DNA of 64,000 bases from positions 4,549,001 to 4,613,000 of the forward strand of contig NZ_JACHMN010000002.1 in assembly GCF_014204945.1 (NCBI RefSeq), in the 5' to 3' direction. This DNA is from Allocatelliglobosispora scoriae (lineage in GTDB: Bacteria; Actinomycetota; Actinomycetes; Mycobacteriales; Micromonosporaceae). The notes below the pieces were generated by a model. It was not told the DNA's origin. It searched no databases and saw nothing but the letters and a program-made list of their open reading frames with translations. Of the stretch, positions 33,845 to 43,084 are shown one piece after another (the stretch's first letter is position 1; the number at the start of each line of letters is the position of its first letter). The position numbers and the translations under genes are program-made.

Positions 33845-36051
33845 TCCTCCATGTCGCCCTCGTGGGTGAGGTTCATCCAGGTGTGCTCGGCAGGGCGCAG
33901 GCCGTACTCGTAGGCCCAGGCAATGACAGAGAATAGAGCCTCGCTGTTGCGCGCCGCATCTGCGAGTTCCGCCGCACGCGACAGCTCTGCCCCGATCAGG
34001 CGTTTCTCAGAATCGGACGGTTCGCCGACCGGACGCGGCGGCATCACGAGGAAGTCGTGGATGACCGCGTGGGACTTCGGATTGTCAGGATCTCGCCGGA
34101 GCAGGCGTCCACGACGCTGTACGAACTGCCGCGGGTTCTGAGTCGAGGCAGTGATCACGCCGATGCGGGCCGAGGGGATGTCGACGCCCTCGTCCAGGCA
34201 CTTCATGGCCAGCAGAGCCTGGATGTCACCGCTCGCGAGACGTTCCTGCAGAACCTCCCGGCGTTCGCTGTCGGTCTCACCGTAGTAGCGCTCGACCCGC
34301 ATGCCGAAGTCCTCCCTCAACATCCGCTCGGTCTCGTCGAGTTGGAAGAAGTCCGACTCCGGATCCTTGCCTTCAGCTACGTAGATAATCTGGTGAGTCT
34401 CGTTCCTCAACCCCCCGGCCATGAGCTGGCGTAGGCAGCCTCGCTTGTTCGTCGCGTGCTGAATCAGGCGGGTACGCGCGCGAATGTGAGTCTCGGCCGC
34501 CTGTTCGTCCCCCGCGCCGAACGCCATAGCGATCTTCTGGGAGATCAGCCGGTACTGCCGGCTCTCTTCCTCAGTGAGCTCAATTGGTGATGGAAGGTAG
34601 TCGTACGGGACGAGCGCCTGGTACTTGTATATCGCTTCCTTGATGCTGATCGACAGCACGGGCTTGCCGAAGTACTCCAAAAGTGCATCCGTTCCTACCT
34701 CATCGCCGTGCCGCTTCGGCGTCGCCGACAGCCCTAAGGTCATCGTTGCATTCTTGGGAAGCGCAGCCAGGCGGGCGGCCGTCCCCAGCGAATGCATCTC
34801 GTCGCCGATCACCAGCAGGTGGCCGCTGTGACGGGCAAGCTGCCGCTGCAGGAAATGATCTGAAGCAGGTCCCATGTTGGCCGAGCGTGGAGTGAGGCTG
34901 TCAGCTGTGGTGATGACCATCTCTGTCCGTCGACCGTGACTCGACCTGGCAGCCGAGAACACCGACTTCAAGTACTCTTCTTGACCCCGTCTGAGGGTGC
35001 CGTGACAGACAGCTGGCCGGAAGCCGAAGCGCTCAGCGTCGTTACGCCATTGGCCCACGAGGTCAATCGACGGAACGATGACAAGGACCAGCAAGGGCCG
35101 ATCGGACTTCGCGATATGAATAGACGCCTGCGTAGCAGCCGCCAGCGCCGTGAGGGTCTTGCCTGTTCCTGTGGCCATGGCGAACGTGCCTCTTCCGCCA
35201 GCCAGCAGCCAGTCGTTTACCGCACTTTTCTGGTACTCACGCAGGACAAGGCTGTCCGGTAGTGAGGGCACGAATGTCGCATCGTCCGGGATCGGTATGT
35301 CCGAGATCGCAGGTTCATCGAATTCGTACATGCGCGACCGGGCGACCGACGGCTCACGCATGCCGAAGGTGGATCGCATTGGTTCTTCGATCCAATCATT
35401 GACCTTCCAGAGCGATATCCCCTCGACCTGTTCACCCCAGACCTGCTCGAAGCGGTCGCGCTCCTCCTGCGCGTAGGCTCGCTGCTCCTCGTTAGCCCAG
35501 CTGCGGTGAAGTGGAAACGACTCCGAATGCAGTCGAGCCCCACCGAGCGTTTCGTTTGGACTACCGGTAAAGGTCATCCAGTTTCCGTCGCCGTCGGCAA
35601 AGATGCCAATCTTCTCGTGAAAGAGCGCATAGCTTCGGGCATGCTCGCGCAGGGCGATCCTCACGTCGAGTTTTCCGGTAGCGACCATCCAGGTCAGAAG
35701 CTTGAGGCGGTCTGCGAGAACCGGATTGGGAATTGGTTTAGCGATGGCTTCTCGTAGATCCTGTTTAATGCGTTCCCTGAGTTGTTCACCCTTGCCCATC
35801 GCCTCGAGTTCCTCATCATTGAGATGAGCAGGAGATGTGATCAGCCGCATCTTGCCGCCGTGGATCACAAATCGGTCTATGGATGGGGCTATAGCGGCCA
35901 GCAGCCGTGCTGAGAAGAATCCAACCGCCCGGTCATAGGTGTTCGACCGAGCGAAGGCCGGCACGTAGAAATTGTTGATTAGGTCATCTGGTGGCGAATT
36001 GTATCGACGCTTCCAGTTGGGATCCCATGACGGCAACAAATCCATTTTCAC
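33832..36051 (-). CDS. PLD-nuclease/SF2 helicase fusion
   Basis: This 739-aa protein starts at GTG 36051 in a GTGA overlap with the upstream gene. The N-terminal part (about 30-200) is phospholipase-D-like: YDRAVGFFSARLL and later HEKIGIFADGDG with the HxK pair, then TGSPNE. From residue 260 there is a superfamily 2 helicase: LREYQKSAVNDWL, Walker A MATGTGKTLTALAA near 292, DEMH box (LLVIGDEMHSLG) near 417, LGLSATPKR, and motif VI QRRGRLLRR near 645. Such PLD-SF2 proteins occur in several restriction-type defence loci. Here it is the likely DNA-translocating nuclease of the Dnd accessory module. Confidence 0.85.
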   Translation of the reverse strand: MKMDLLPSWDPNWKRRYNSPPDDLINNFYVPAFARSNTYDRAVGFFSARLLAAIAPSIDRFVIHGGKMRLITSPAHLNDEELEAMGKGEQLRERIKQDLREAIAKPIPNPVLADRLKLLTWMVATGKLDVRIALREHARSYALFHEKIGIFADGDGNWMTFTGSPNETLGGARLHSESFPLHRSWANEEQRAYAQEERDRFEQVWGEQVEGISLWKVNDWIEEPMRSTFGMREPSVARSRMYEFDEPAISDIPIPDDATFVPSLPDSLVLREYQKSAVNDWLLAGGRGTFAMATGTGKTLTALAAATQASIHIAKSDRPLLVLVIVPSIDLVGQWRNDAERFGFRPAVCHGTLRRGQEEYLKSVFSAARSSHGRRTEMVITTADSLTPRSANMGPASDHFLQRQLARHSGHLLVIGDEMHSLGTAARLAALPKNATMTLGLSATPKRHGDEVGTDALLEYFGKPVLSISIKEAIYKYQALVPYDYLPSPIELTEEESRQYRLISQKIAMAFGAGDEQAAETHIRARTRLIQHATNKRGCLRQLMAGGLRNETHQIIYVAEGKDPESDFFQLDETERMLREDFGMRVERYYGETDSERREVLQERLASGDIQALLAMKCLDEGVDIPSARIGVITASTQNPRQFVQRRGRLLRRDPDNPKSHAVIHDFLVMPPRPVGEPSDSEKRLIGAELSRAAELADAARNSEALFSVIAWAYEYGLRPAEHTWMNLTHEGDMEEWVQ

Positions 36052-36527
36052 CTACTCTTGAGAATGTCGAGCAGGGGGTCTGAAACGGGCTCGTAAGAAG
36101 CAGCCTTCGGTATTGCTGCTTCCTGAATACCACGAAGCTCCAGCTCGAAACCTAGGCCCGGTAAGGGCACATCGCCGGGAGGTTGCACTATCGGATCAGC
36201 GACTAACGTGAGCAGCATCGCCACTAAGATATCAATCAAAGTAGCCCTGCCGCAGCTGGGAATGCGCTGCAAGTCCCTGATCTTTAGTTCCATTAGCTGA
36301 TTGAGCTGGGTAAGACCGTTTGTTGCCAGCAATCGTCGCGACCGCTCTGTACGGCATCGCGCAGTGACGTCTGCATCGGCTGTCGAATCGTTGCCGAGCA
36401 ATACACGAAGGGAGTCGGTATCGGCGGCGGAAGCAAGCAATCCAGCCCAGGTGGTCGCTACCGTCAGACGCGCCGGGCCGGCTGCAGCGCCTTCCACCGC
36501 GGCGATCGCCTGCTCGTACACCAACAT
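36048..36527 (-). CDS. 159-aa protein with HhH (alpha-CTD-like) motif
   Basis: First gene of the minus-strand module, from ATG 36527. Near the middle, LLATNGLTQLNQLMELKIRD followed by LQRIPSCGRATLIDIL has the spacing of a helix-hairpin-helix fold, as in the RNA polymerase alpha C-terminal domain. That suggests DNA binding. Its stop overlaps the helicase start. It has no equivalent that I recognise in described Dnd restriction loci. Confidence 0.6.
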   Translation of the reverse strand: MLVYEQAIAAVEGAAAGPARLTVATTWAGLLASAADTDSLRVLLGNDSTADADVTARCRTERSRRLLATNGLTQLNQLMELKIRDLQRIPSCGRATLIDILVAMLLTLVADPIVQPPGDVPLPGLGFELELRGIQEAAIPKAASYEPVSDPLLDILKSR

Positions 36528-36624
36528 TCGCCCTCCCCCTACTCAGCACATGAATGCTAGACCGGCGGTGCGACTGCGCATCGCCGTGCACGGTCGTCGC
36601 CTCAGCGGATCATGGAGATGCGGC

Positions 36625-37352
36625 CTAGGACACGGGTCGTAGGTCAAAGTCGATTTCCGGCAGTGGTAGGCCGACGAGCAGGCGGGCCAGGCAGACGTTC
36701 TCATCGCCGGTGGTCGTGATGCCGTGCCCTACGAAGACGGTAAGCGCGGCGTCGGTCTGGCCCATGAGGATCGAGGCGGCTGAGGAGATCTCGTCGACGC
36801 GGTTCATGATCGGCCGGCTGGGGTTGTCGAACAGGTCGTGTTCGCCTTCGAGTTCTTCCATGTGCCGGATGCCGGCGATGCCGATGGTTGCCTCGAATGT
36901 GCTGTCGCGGTTGCGGCTGCCGAACGAGTCCGACACGATCACTGTCACGGTGATGCCGGTCTGCTGGCGGATGCTCTCGCGGATTCGCCGGGCTGACGCG
37001 TCGGGATCGATGGCAGCAGCATGGCGCGGCCTTCGCTGCGAGGCCCGATGTTGGACATGTCGACGCCCGCGCCGGTGCCCTGGAAACCACGGTTGTCGAC
37101 GGTGACGATGTGGCGGCCTTTGACGTTGAGGATCGCCCTGGACTCGTCGAGGTAGAGCTGGCAGAGGAGGTCGTCGAGGCCGGTCCCTTCGGCCAGCTTC
37201 AGCGCCCGTGCCGAGGGAGTGACCGAGGCGAGGTCAACCTTGCGGACCCCTGCCTTGGAGACGATCTTCTGCGCGACGACGACGTCTTGGTCGACGAAGG
37301 TAAACCTGTCGGCTTCGGCAGCCTCGAAGATGACCGCTACAAGGCCTACCAC
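36625..37352 (-). pseudogene. CofE-like (F420-0:glutamate ligase family) gene, frameshifted
   Basis: The upstream frame (37352 to about 36995) reads DVVVAQKIVSKAGVRKVDLA, SARALKLA and GRAMLLP, typical CofE. The continuation DPDASARRIRES, then IRQQTGITVTVIVSDSFGSR and VDEISSAASILMGQTDAA, lies in another frame ending at 36625. The junction is at CTGCTGCCATCGATCCC near 36996-37010, where a one-base deletion or two-base insertion breaks the gene. Restored length is about 242 aa, near the usual 250, although the first 30 residues are poor. CofE adds glutamate to F420; family members have also been recruited as amide ligases. It trails the lanthipeptide operon on the same strand. Confidence 0.7.
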
Positions 37353-37514
37353 CAGTTAGTGGATCAACAACCAGAAACGGCTCTCGTAGCCGGTGGATCA
37401 CAAACCGGGGCCAGTCACCGAGCGGCAACCAAACTCGGGGCAGTCCCTCCACGACCGAGCTGGAGATGGGATGGGCGGTTGAGGGAAGGGTGCGACAGTC
37501 GGGCTGCGTTCAAG

Positions 37515-38471
37515 CTAACGGTCGGTGGGGTTTTCCTGCTCTCCGAGGATCACGTAGCGCGCCGTTGCGGCCAGTTGTGCTTGATCTTCGTGCGGCACGC
37601 CCCATCGATTGGCGGCGAATACGATGTGCCGGGCGCAGACGTCACGTAGCCCTCGGTGGAGCTCTCCTCGGGCCGCCAGGTGCCGAAGTGAGACCCCTGC
37701 GTGTGTGTAGGCCGCAAGGAGTTCGGCGAAGCCATGGGCGCGGGAGATGCCGCTGCCGGCGTCGGTACGAAGGAGGGTTCGCGCGGCGGGTGCCAGCGTG
37801 GCGATGCGGTTTGCAGGGACTGTGGTCGTGCGGCCCTGCCTGACGTCGGCCCAGAGTTGGCCTTGCTCGTACCAGTCGAGGTCGGCAGCGCGGGCGAGCA
37901 CGGTTGGTAGTAAGAGCATGAGTTCGCGGCGGCCGAGTGCCGCAGGCGCGGCCAGGTACCGCAGGAGGCATCGGCTGTCGGTGCTGAACAGGGTGTGGGC
38001 GATCTCCATGGCGGCGGGGCCGCCGAATGCCTCCGTTTCCGGTTCGTAGATGCCGGTGTTCCACCTCACGATGAGGTCGTCGTCGCGTAACCGGTCGAGG
38101 GTGTCTGCGAGTTCAGCGGTAACTTCCTGACTGCGATCGGCGGCGGGAAGGTACCGGATGCGCCAGTGGCCTTGTTTGCGCAGGTGCCACCAGTCGGACA
38201 GGGCGCCGTTGGCGCGGATTCGTTCCAGCGCGGGGGCGAGGTGGCTGATGCCGATTTGTTCGGCTGTGTCTCTGCCGTCGATGACGACCGTGATGTGCTG
38301 CCAGCGGCTGCTGGTGGCCGCGTAGGCGAGTGCCGCTCGGCCTGCGGCCTGGTAGGTCCGTGCGGCGGCGGTGAGCTCGGGTGTGGGAAGGGCGAGTTCG
38401 GCGGCGACGGTGTCGGGGTGGGCGCCGGTCAGGATGGCTAGGGCGCCCTTCTCGAGTGGGTCGGTGGGCAT
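37515..38471 (-). CDS. Thiopeptide-type bacteriocin biosynthesis protein (LanB C-domain-like)
   Basis: I choose ATG 38471 (MPTDPLEKGAL), behind AGGAG. The 318-aa protein is a stand-alone relative of the LanB C-terminal (SpaB_C, glutamate-elimination) domain: WQHITVVIDG, then DWWHLRKQGHWRIRYLP and VRWNTGIYEPETEAFGGPAAM. In split systems this domain removes tRNA-derived glutamate from glutamylated Ser/Thr to give dehydroamino acids. Here it occurs in addition to a full-length LanB, as is common in FxLD clusters. It starts nine bases after lanC ends. Confidence 0.8.
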   Translation of the reverse strand: MPTDPLEKGALAILTGAHPDTVAAELALPTPELTAAARTYQAAGRAALAYAATSSRWQHITVVIDGRDTAEQIGISHLAPALERIRANGALSDWWHLRKQGHWRIRYLPAADRSQEVTAELADTLDRLRDDDLIVRWNTGIYEPETEAFGGPAAMEIAHTLFSTDSRCLLRYLAAPAALGRRELMLLLPTVLARAADLDWYEQGQLWADVRQGRTTTVPANRIATLAPAARTLLRTDAGSGISRAHGFAELLAAYTHAGVSLRHLAARGELHRGLRDVCARHIVFAANRWGVPHEDQAQLAATARYVILGEQENPTDR

Positions 38472-38479
38472 GCGGTCTC

Positions 38480-39718
38480 CTAATGGAGCAGCAGGATCGT
38501 GTCCCATGGGGAGGACAGGTCGGGGTCTGTGGTGTGAGAGTGCAGGACGAGAGCGATGCCGGCAGCGCCTTCCAGCAGTTGCGGTCCGGTGGTGCTTAGG
38601 AGCTGGTCGGTGGCGGTCGCCGGATCGTCGTCAAGCTGGTGGAGAAGGGCGGCGGCGATGGTATCGGCGTGTTGGCCGAGGTGGCGTGCGGTGTGTAGCA
38701 GGCCTGCGTAGCCGTGGCATATGGACAGGTCTGTGAGCGGAGCTGCGGGAGTGTCTGATGCGAGGCTGGCCCGGGTTGCTGTGTCGGCAAGTTCGATGGG
38801 GTCTGGTTGGTGGAGGGCTTGGCCGGCGAGTTGGAGTGCGCGGGCGATTCCGGGGGTGCCGTAGCACCACGACGGGCGTCCGGGTTCCGGGTGGTGGAGT
38901 TGCCGGTCGCGTAGCTCGCTGACGGTGATGTACTGCGGCCACCAGGGTCCGGCGGGAGACGGCTGCTGCCAGGATCGGTACCACTCGCACAGGGCGGTCA
39001 TGGCGTCGTGCTGGCCGGGGACCTCGATGCCGTGCATGGTGCCCAGTGCCAGGACGGCGAGGATGCCTGCGGTGCCGTGGGCGAGCCCGAAGTTGCCGTG
39101 CCCGCCGGCCCATTGCTCGGTGTAGCCGCGGTGTGGGTCCCGGTCGGTCCACCATCCGGGGAGGACTCGGCCTTCATGCTGGATGGGTTGGGTGATGCGG
39201 ATTAGACAGGTGAGAGCTTCGCAGATGGCGGGATTGGTGGGGTCGCGGCGCAGGAGGTAGCGGGTCAGGCCGGTCAGGCCGCTGATGAGGTCCCATTCGG
39301 CGGTGTCGCCGGGTGTCTGGTGGTCGATGCGTGCGTGGGCCAGGCATGTCCGGGCGTTGACGTCGCGGCTGATCTGGTGGTCGAGGGCGGTGAGCGCGGA
39401 GCGGTAGGCGCCGGGGTTGGCTTCGGCGGCGGTGGCGAGGACGTGTGCCACGGCGGGCGCGCCCGCGAACGCGCCGTGTCCGCTGGTCAGGCCTGCGGTC
39501 AGTATCCCGGTCCATGCTTGGAAGGTGGCCCAGCTGCCGTGGCCGGTGCGGGCTCGTTCGGCGTGGAGCAGGGCGATTCCGGCTGCTCCGTGGCTGAGCG
39601 AGTGGTTCCACCAGGCCGGGTCGGTGCCGGTGGGCTGCCACCGTCGCGCGGCGGCGGGCGTGGCGAGGCGGTCGGCGATCGCGGCGGTCAGCGCCGATGA
39701 GTAGGAGTCGGTGTTCAT
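38480..39718 (-). CDS. LanC-type lanthionine cyclase
   Basis: This 412-aa protein starts at ATG 39718 in an ATGA overlap with lanB. It has the alpha-toroid repeats of LanC: WNHSLSHGAAGIALLHAE, GNFGLAHGTAGILAVLAL, WCYGTPGIARAL and ICHGYAGLLHTA. The Cys of WCYG and the Cys-His of ICHG are the zinc ligands that activate peptide cysteines for addition to dehydroalanine or dehydrobutyrine. The family's usual length is about 400. The much longer open frame upstream (to 41242) is only the shadow of lanB. Confidence 0.9.
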   Translation of the reverse strand: MNTDSYSSALTAAIADRLATPAAARRWQPTGTDPAWWNHSLSHGAAGIALLHAERARTGHGSWATFQAWTGILTAGLTSGHGAFAGAPAVAHVLATAAEANPGAYRSALTALDHQISRDVNARTCLAHARIDHQTPGDTAEWDLISGLTGLTRYLLRRDPTNPAICEALTCLIRITQPIQHEGRVLPGWWTDRDPHRGYTEQWAGGHGNFGLAHGTAGILAVLALGTMHGIEVPGQHDAMTALCEWYRSWQQPSPAGPWWPQYITVSELRDRQLHHPEPGRPSWCYGTPGIARALQLAGQALHQPDPIELADTATRASLASDTPAAPLTDLSICHGYAGLLHTARHLGQHADTIAAALLHQLDDDPATATDQLLSTTGPQLLEGAAGIALVLHSHTTDPDLSSPWDTILLLH

Positions 39719-42700
39719 GGGCGGCCTGTCGAGGGTTTGAGGTGTCGAAGGGCTACGGCCCGGGCCAGGCGGTGTGCCTGCAGTTCGGCGCTGGTGTCGA
39801 GGCCGGCCATGCGGACGTGGTGCATGTGCAGCAGCGAGCCCAGCACCGAGTCCACACTGGGGTCGTTGGCCGTGAGCTGGCAGGCGTAGGCGCGCAGCGC
39901 TTGGTCGCGGTGCAGCCAGGCCGCTGCGATCCGGTCTCCGCCGGGTGCGGCGCGCATGGCGGCCCACCGGTCGGAGGGGGCGGCGAGGGCGATGGCCTGG
40001 CGGCTGATGGGTCGGGCGGCGGGCGTGGTGGCTGCGGTCTGGCGGGGGATGTGGTCGAGGAGCCAGGTCATGGCGCGTTCGTGGGTGCCGAGCAGGCCGG
40101 TGGCGATGGCGGTCATGCTGGCGGCGGTCGCGGCGAGCGGGTGGAGGTGGGGTGCGGCTAGTTGGGTGATCGCGGCGGTGGAGTCGGCGGCGAAAACGGC
40201 GTGTGCCGCTGCGGCTGTCGCGGGTTTGGTGCCGTATCGGCCGAGTTCGGGTTGGTAGGTGTCCAGCTGGAGGCGGCCGGTCAGGCCCGCTTCGCGTAGC
40301 CGGTGCACCCAGCGGCCGATGCGGGCGGCGGCGGCCCCGTAGGAGGTGGGGCCGGTGAGGTGGATGCGCAGTCTGATGTGCGGTTCGGGGTCGCTGTAGC
40401 GGATGAACCACCAGGTGGGCTGGTCGGGGTCGTCGTCCCACAGGTGGGTGAGGTCGCCGGTGAGGATGTCGTGGTGCCTGGCGGCGGGTGCGTACACCTT
40501 GGCGTAGAGCCAGTGCCCGGCACCGGGCAGGTGGGCGTCGTCCCGGTGGGCGAGGCTGCGCGGGTGCGGCAGGTCGAATGACGGCTCGGGCTGCGCCCGG
40601 CTGGGTGCGAGCGGGAGGACGATTTCGTGTGCGCGGCCGTGGAGCCAGTCGAAGGCGTGTGACGGCGGTGCTTCGCGGAGGACGGCGTCGGGTTGCCGGT
40701 CGAGGTGGTCGCGCAGCAGTTCCCGATGCGTGGGGTCGGTGAGGTCGAGCCGGATGACCATGTCGGTGTCGCCGAGCAGGGCCCGGTCCGGTGCTCGGTA
40801 GGTCCGCTGCCATTCGGTGAGCTGCCGGTCCCAGCTGTCCCACGGTTGGTCGCGGTGGGGGAGGTCGGTTCGGTGCAGCCGCCACTGGGCGGGGCGGAGG
40901 ATGGTCTGCCGGTGGCGTATGCGGGGCAGGAACGGCAGGCTGCTGGCTGCTCCCCAGCTGAACGGGTGCGGTGTGGTGGTGTGCCAGGTGCTGACCTCGG
41001 CGAGGAACCGGGCGACGGGGTGGGTGAAGTTCCGTGCCTCCAGGGCGCTGAAGGTTCGGGGCTCGATGAGCTGCCTGGTAGACAGCTGCATGATGTAGAG
41101 CCGGTCCGCGGTGGCACCCACCGCGAGGTCGCCGATGGCGATCGAACCCGGTCCTGTGGAATGTTGGCCGAGAGGGATGGTGCGGGGTAGGACGGCGGGG
41201 ATGCGGGCGACGTTGCCCGCGAGGGCGTACATCGGCTCGCATACCACCTGGGCGGGGCCGGCGTTCCGGTCGAGGGTGGGGATGGCGGCGTAGGCTGCGG
41301 CGATCCGGTCTCGGTCGGCGGTGGGGAGTGCTGGTAGGAGCCTGCCGGTGAGCGCGCCGGCGTGGCGTGAGAGCGTCGCCACGGCCAGGGTGAAGTCGCC
41401 GGTCGCGAGGTCGGCTGCGTGGCTCGCGTGTATCTGGAAGGCGATCTCGGTGTGCGGCGGCAGCCGCAGTGGATCTGGTTCCTCGCCGAGGTCGGCGATC
41501 ATCGCGTCGGTCAGCGTGATCTCTGATGTGCCGGTGAGTGCTGCCCGCTGGGCGATGTCGAGGAGCGCGCGGTCGCGGGCGGTCAGGCCGGTCGCCGGTT
41601 CGTCGGGTGCGTCGCGGAACCCTGCGGGAAACCCGAGGCCGATGTTGGGGTTGATCAGTTCCGTGACGGAGACGAGCGTGCCGGGACCGTAGCGTTCGAC
41701 GAACCGGCCGTGGTAGTGCTGCCAGGCCGGGGACGGCCCACGGTGGGCGAGGCGCATCAGTACCGACGCGGCTTCGGCTGCGGCCTGGCTGACTGTCTCC
41801 GGGAGAACGACATCGACGTCCAGGCGCTGCGTGACGGCTAGGTGCTGGGGAACCGCCGTGGTGATGGTCGTGCTGAGGCTGCCGACGGCGGCGCGCAGGC
41901 TGCGGCGCCGCTCGTATGCGGTCAGGGGCAACTCGTCGAGTTCGGCGAGGGCGGTGTGGATCGCGCGCAGGCCAGCCAGGACAGGGGCGGTTTCACCGAT
42001 GTGGTCTCCGCCGTGCATGGCCGCCTGAGCGACGACATGGCCGAGGGCGTCGGCGACGGTCGTCGGTGGGCGAAGGCTGCTGACGAGCATGCGGTGCGTG
42101 ACGAGGTTCAGCAGCATCGCCTCGACCTTCGCCGGTGAGGCTGCGGGAGCGGTCATGCACAGTTTGCTGGCGAGGACGCCCATCGCGACGGGACTCTCAG
42201 CCGCTCGCAGCGCGGTCTGGACCGCTGCGGTGTGGGCGACGGTGACCTCGACCGGGGCGTCCCTGCCTGCCGCGTCAAGGTTCTGGCGGCCACCGAGGAC
42301 AAGCCTTCCGCCGCGTGCGTATGCGAGCGTGTTCGCCACCACGGGGACGGCTTTCATCAGCGGAACCGATGACTCCAACCGGGTGATGACCGCCTCCAGC
42401 CAGGCGGCCTCGACTCGTGTCGTGGTGGTGTGCAGTTCGCCGATCCGCGCGATCGGCGTCGCACCTGGTCGGGTGGCAGCGGCACCGGCGAAGATGCCGA
42501 ACGGTGTCGGCCTGCTTGCAGCGCGCAGCAGGTAGCGGGCCAGGGAGACCACCAACCGGCGTACCTCGCTGGGTTTCGGGCCGTGCCCGCTAATTGTGCG
42601 GGCGATGTCCCGGGCGAGGTCTGGGCTGGCGATCTCGACGGCTTCGACCACCCAGGGCTGCGACCACACGCTGGCCAGCCACGCCCGCCAAGCATCGGAC

Positions 42701-42807
42701 TGCTGCGCCGCGTCGCCGGACAGGCGCGGCCATGCAGGCAGGTCCAGGGAGTTCGGATGGGTGACTGCTCGGATGACGCCGCCATCGACAACGCGGAACA
42801 CGGGCAC
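39715..42807 (-). CDS. LanB lantibiotic dehydratase, full length
   Basis: This 1030-aa protein starts at GTG 42807 with GGAG eight bases upstream. The N-terminal about 680 residues are the glutamylation domain (RLVVSLARYLLRAASRPTPF, then YGPGTLVSVTELINPNIGLG and QLSTRQLIEPRTFSALEARN). The last about 300 are the elimination domain (GHWLYAKVYAPA, then WWFIRYSDPEPHIRLRIHL). Class I LanB uses glutamyl-tRNA to dehydrate Ser and Thr of the precursor. It is separated from the precursor gene by a strong hairpin. No inactivating change was seen. Confidence 0.92.
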   Translation of the reverse strand: MPVFRVVDGGVIRAVTHPNSLDLPAWPRLSGDAAQQSDAWRAWLASVWSQPWVVEAVEIASPDLARDIARTISGHGPKPSEVRRLVVSLARYLLRAASRPTPFGIFAGAAATRPGATPIARIGELHTTTTRVEAAWLEAVITRLESSVPLMKAVPVVANTLAYARGGRLVLGGRQNLDAAGRDAPVEVTVAHTAAVQTALRAAESPVAMGVLASKLCMTAPAASPAKVEAMLLNLVTHRMLVSSLRPPTTVADALGHVVAQAAMHGGDHIGETAPVLAGLRAIHTALAELDELPLTAYERRRSLRAAVGSLSTTITTAVPQHLAVTQRLDVDVVLPETVSQAAAEAASVLMRLAHRGPSPAWQHYHGRFVERYGPGTLVSVTELINPNIGLGFPAGFRDAPDEPATGLTARDRALLDIAQRAALTGTSEITLTDAMIADLGEEPDPLRLPPHTEIAFQIHASHAADLATGDFTLAVATLSRHAGALTGRLLPALPTADRDRIAAAYAAIPTLDRNAGPAQVVCEPMYALAGNVARIPAVLPRTIPLGQHSTGPGSIAIGDLAVGATADRLYIMQLSTRQLIEPRTFSALEARNFTHPVARFLAEVSTWHTTTPHPFSWGAASSLPFLPRIRHRQTILRPAQWRLHRTDLPHRDQPWDSWDRQLTEWQRTYRAPDRALLGDTDMVIRLDLTDPTHRELLRDHLDRQPDAVLREAPPSHAFDWLHGRAHEIVLPLAPSRAQPEPSFDLPHPRSLAHRDDAHLPGAGHWLYAKVYAPAARHHDILTGDLTHLWDDDPDQPTWWFIRYSDPEPHIRLRIHLTGPTSYGAAAARIGRWVHRLREAGLTGRLQLDTYQPELGRYGTKPATAAAAHAVFAADSTAAITQLAAPHLHPLAATAASMTAIATGLLGTHERAMTWLLDHIPRQTAATTPAARPISRQAIALAAPSDRWAAMRAAPGGDRIAAAWLHRDQALRAYACQLTANDPSVDSVLGSLLHMHHVRMAGLDTSAELQAHRLARAVALRHLKPSTGRP

Positions 42808-42829
42808 GCTCCGGAAGAGAGGGGTTGGG

Positions 42830-42870
42830 GGCGCCGCGGCCTGGAACGGAGGGCTCCAGGCCGCGGCGCC
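42830..42870 (-). terminator. 16-bp perfect hairpin between precursor and lanB
   Basis: GGCGCCGCGGCCTGGA (42830-42845) pairs with TCCAGGCCGCGGCGCC (42855-42870) around a 9-nt loop. It is six bases downstream of the precursor stop. A partial terminator here would give high precursor and low lanB mRNA, a common lanthipeptide arrangement. Confidence 0.8.
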
Positions 42871-42876
42871 GGGGTG

Positions 42877-43032
42877 CTACTTCTTGCTGCAGGTGGTGCA
42901 GGCGGAGGCACAGGTGCTGCCGCAGTTGTCGTCGGTGCTGCGCATCAGCTCCGGGACGACCGGACCGACCTCGAGGATCTGGACGTCGAGGTCGAAGTCA
43001 TCGGCGGCGATGGTGGGTGCGGAACTGTTCAC
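42877..43032 (-). CDS. FxLD-family lanthipeptide precursor, 51 aa
   Basis: GTG 43032 follows GGAGG at six-base spacing. The peptide begins MNSSAPTIAADD. Its leader contains FDLDVQI, the class I F-x-L-D recognition motif, then LEVGPVVPELM. The C-terminal core is Ser/Thr/Cys-rich: RSTDDNCGSTCASACTTC, ending SKK, with four Cys and six Ser/Thr able to form thioether rings. The Asp-Asp before the first Cys may be the target of the adjacent isoaspartyl-type methyltransferase. The mature ring pattern cannot be read from sequence. The gene is the second of the operon. Confidence 0.9.
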   Translation of the reverse strand: MNSSAPTIAADDFDLDVQILEVGPVVPELMRSTDDNCGSTCASACTTCSKK

Positions 43033-43084
43033 GGTGCCCTCCAAAGGGGGTGTTGTGAGTGATGGTGTCGACGGCCCGCTGGCG

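Noticed and set aside
39719-41242. Long N-terminal extension of the lanC frame (920-aa ORF)
   Set aside because: It is an Arg/Pro/His-rich antisense-frame shadow of lanB; the real lanC start overlaps the lanB stop at 39718.
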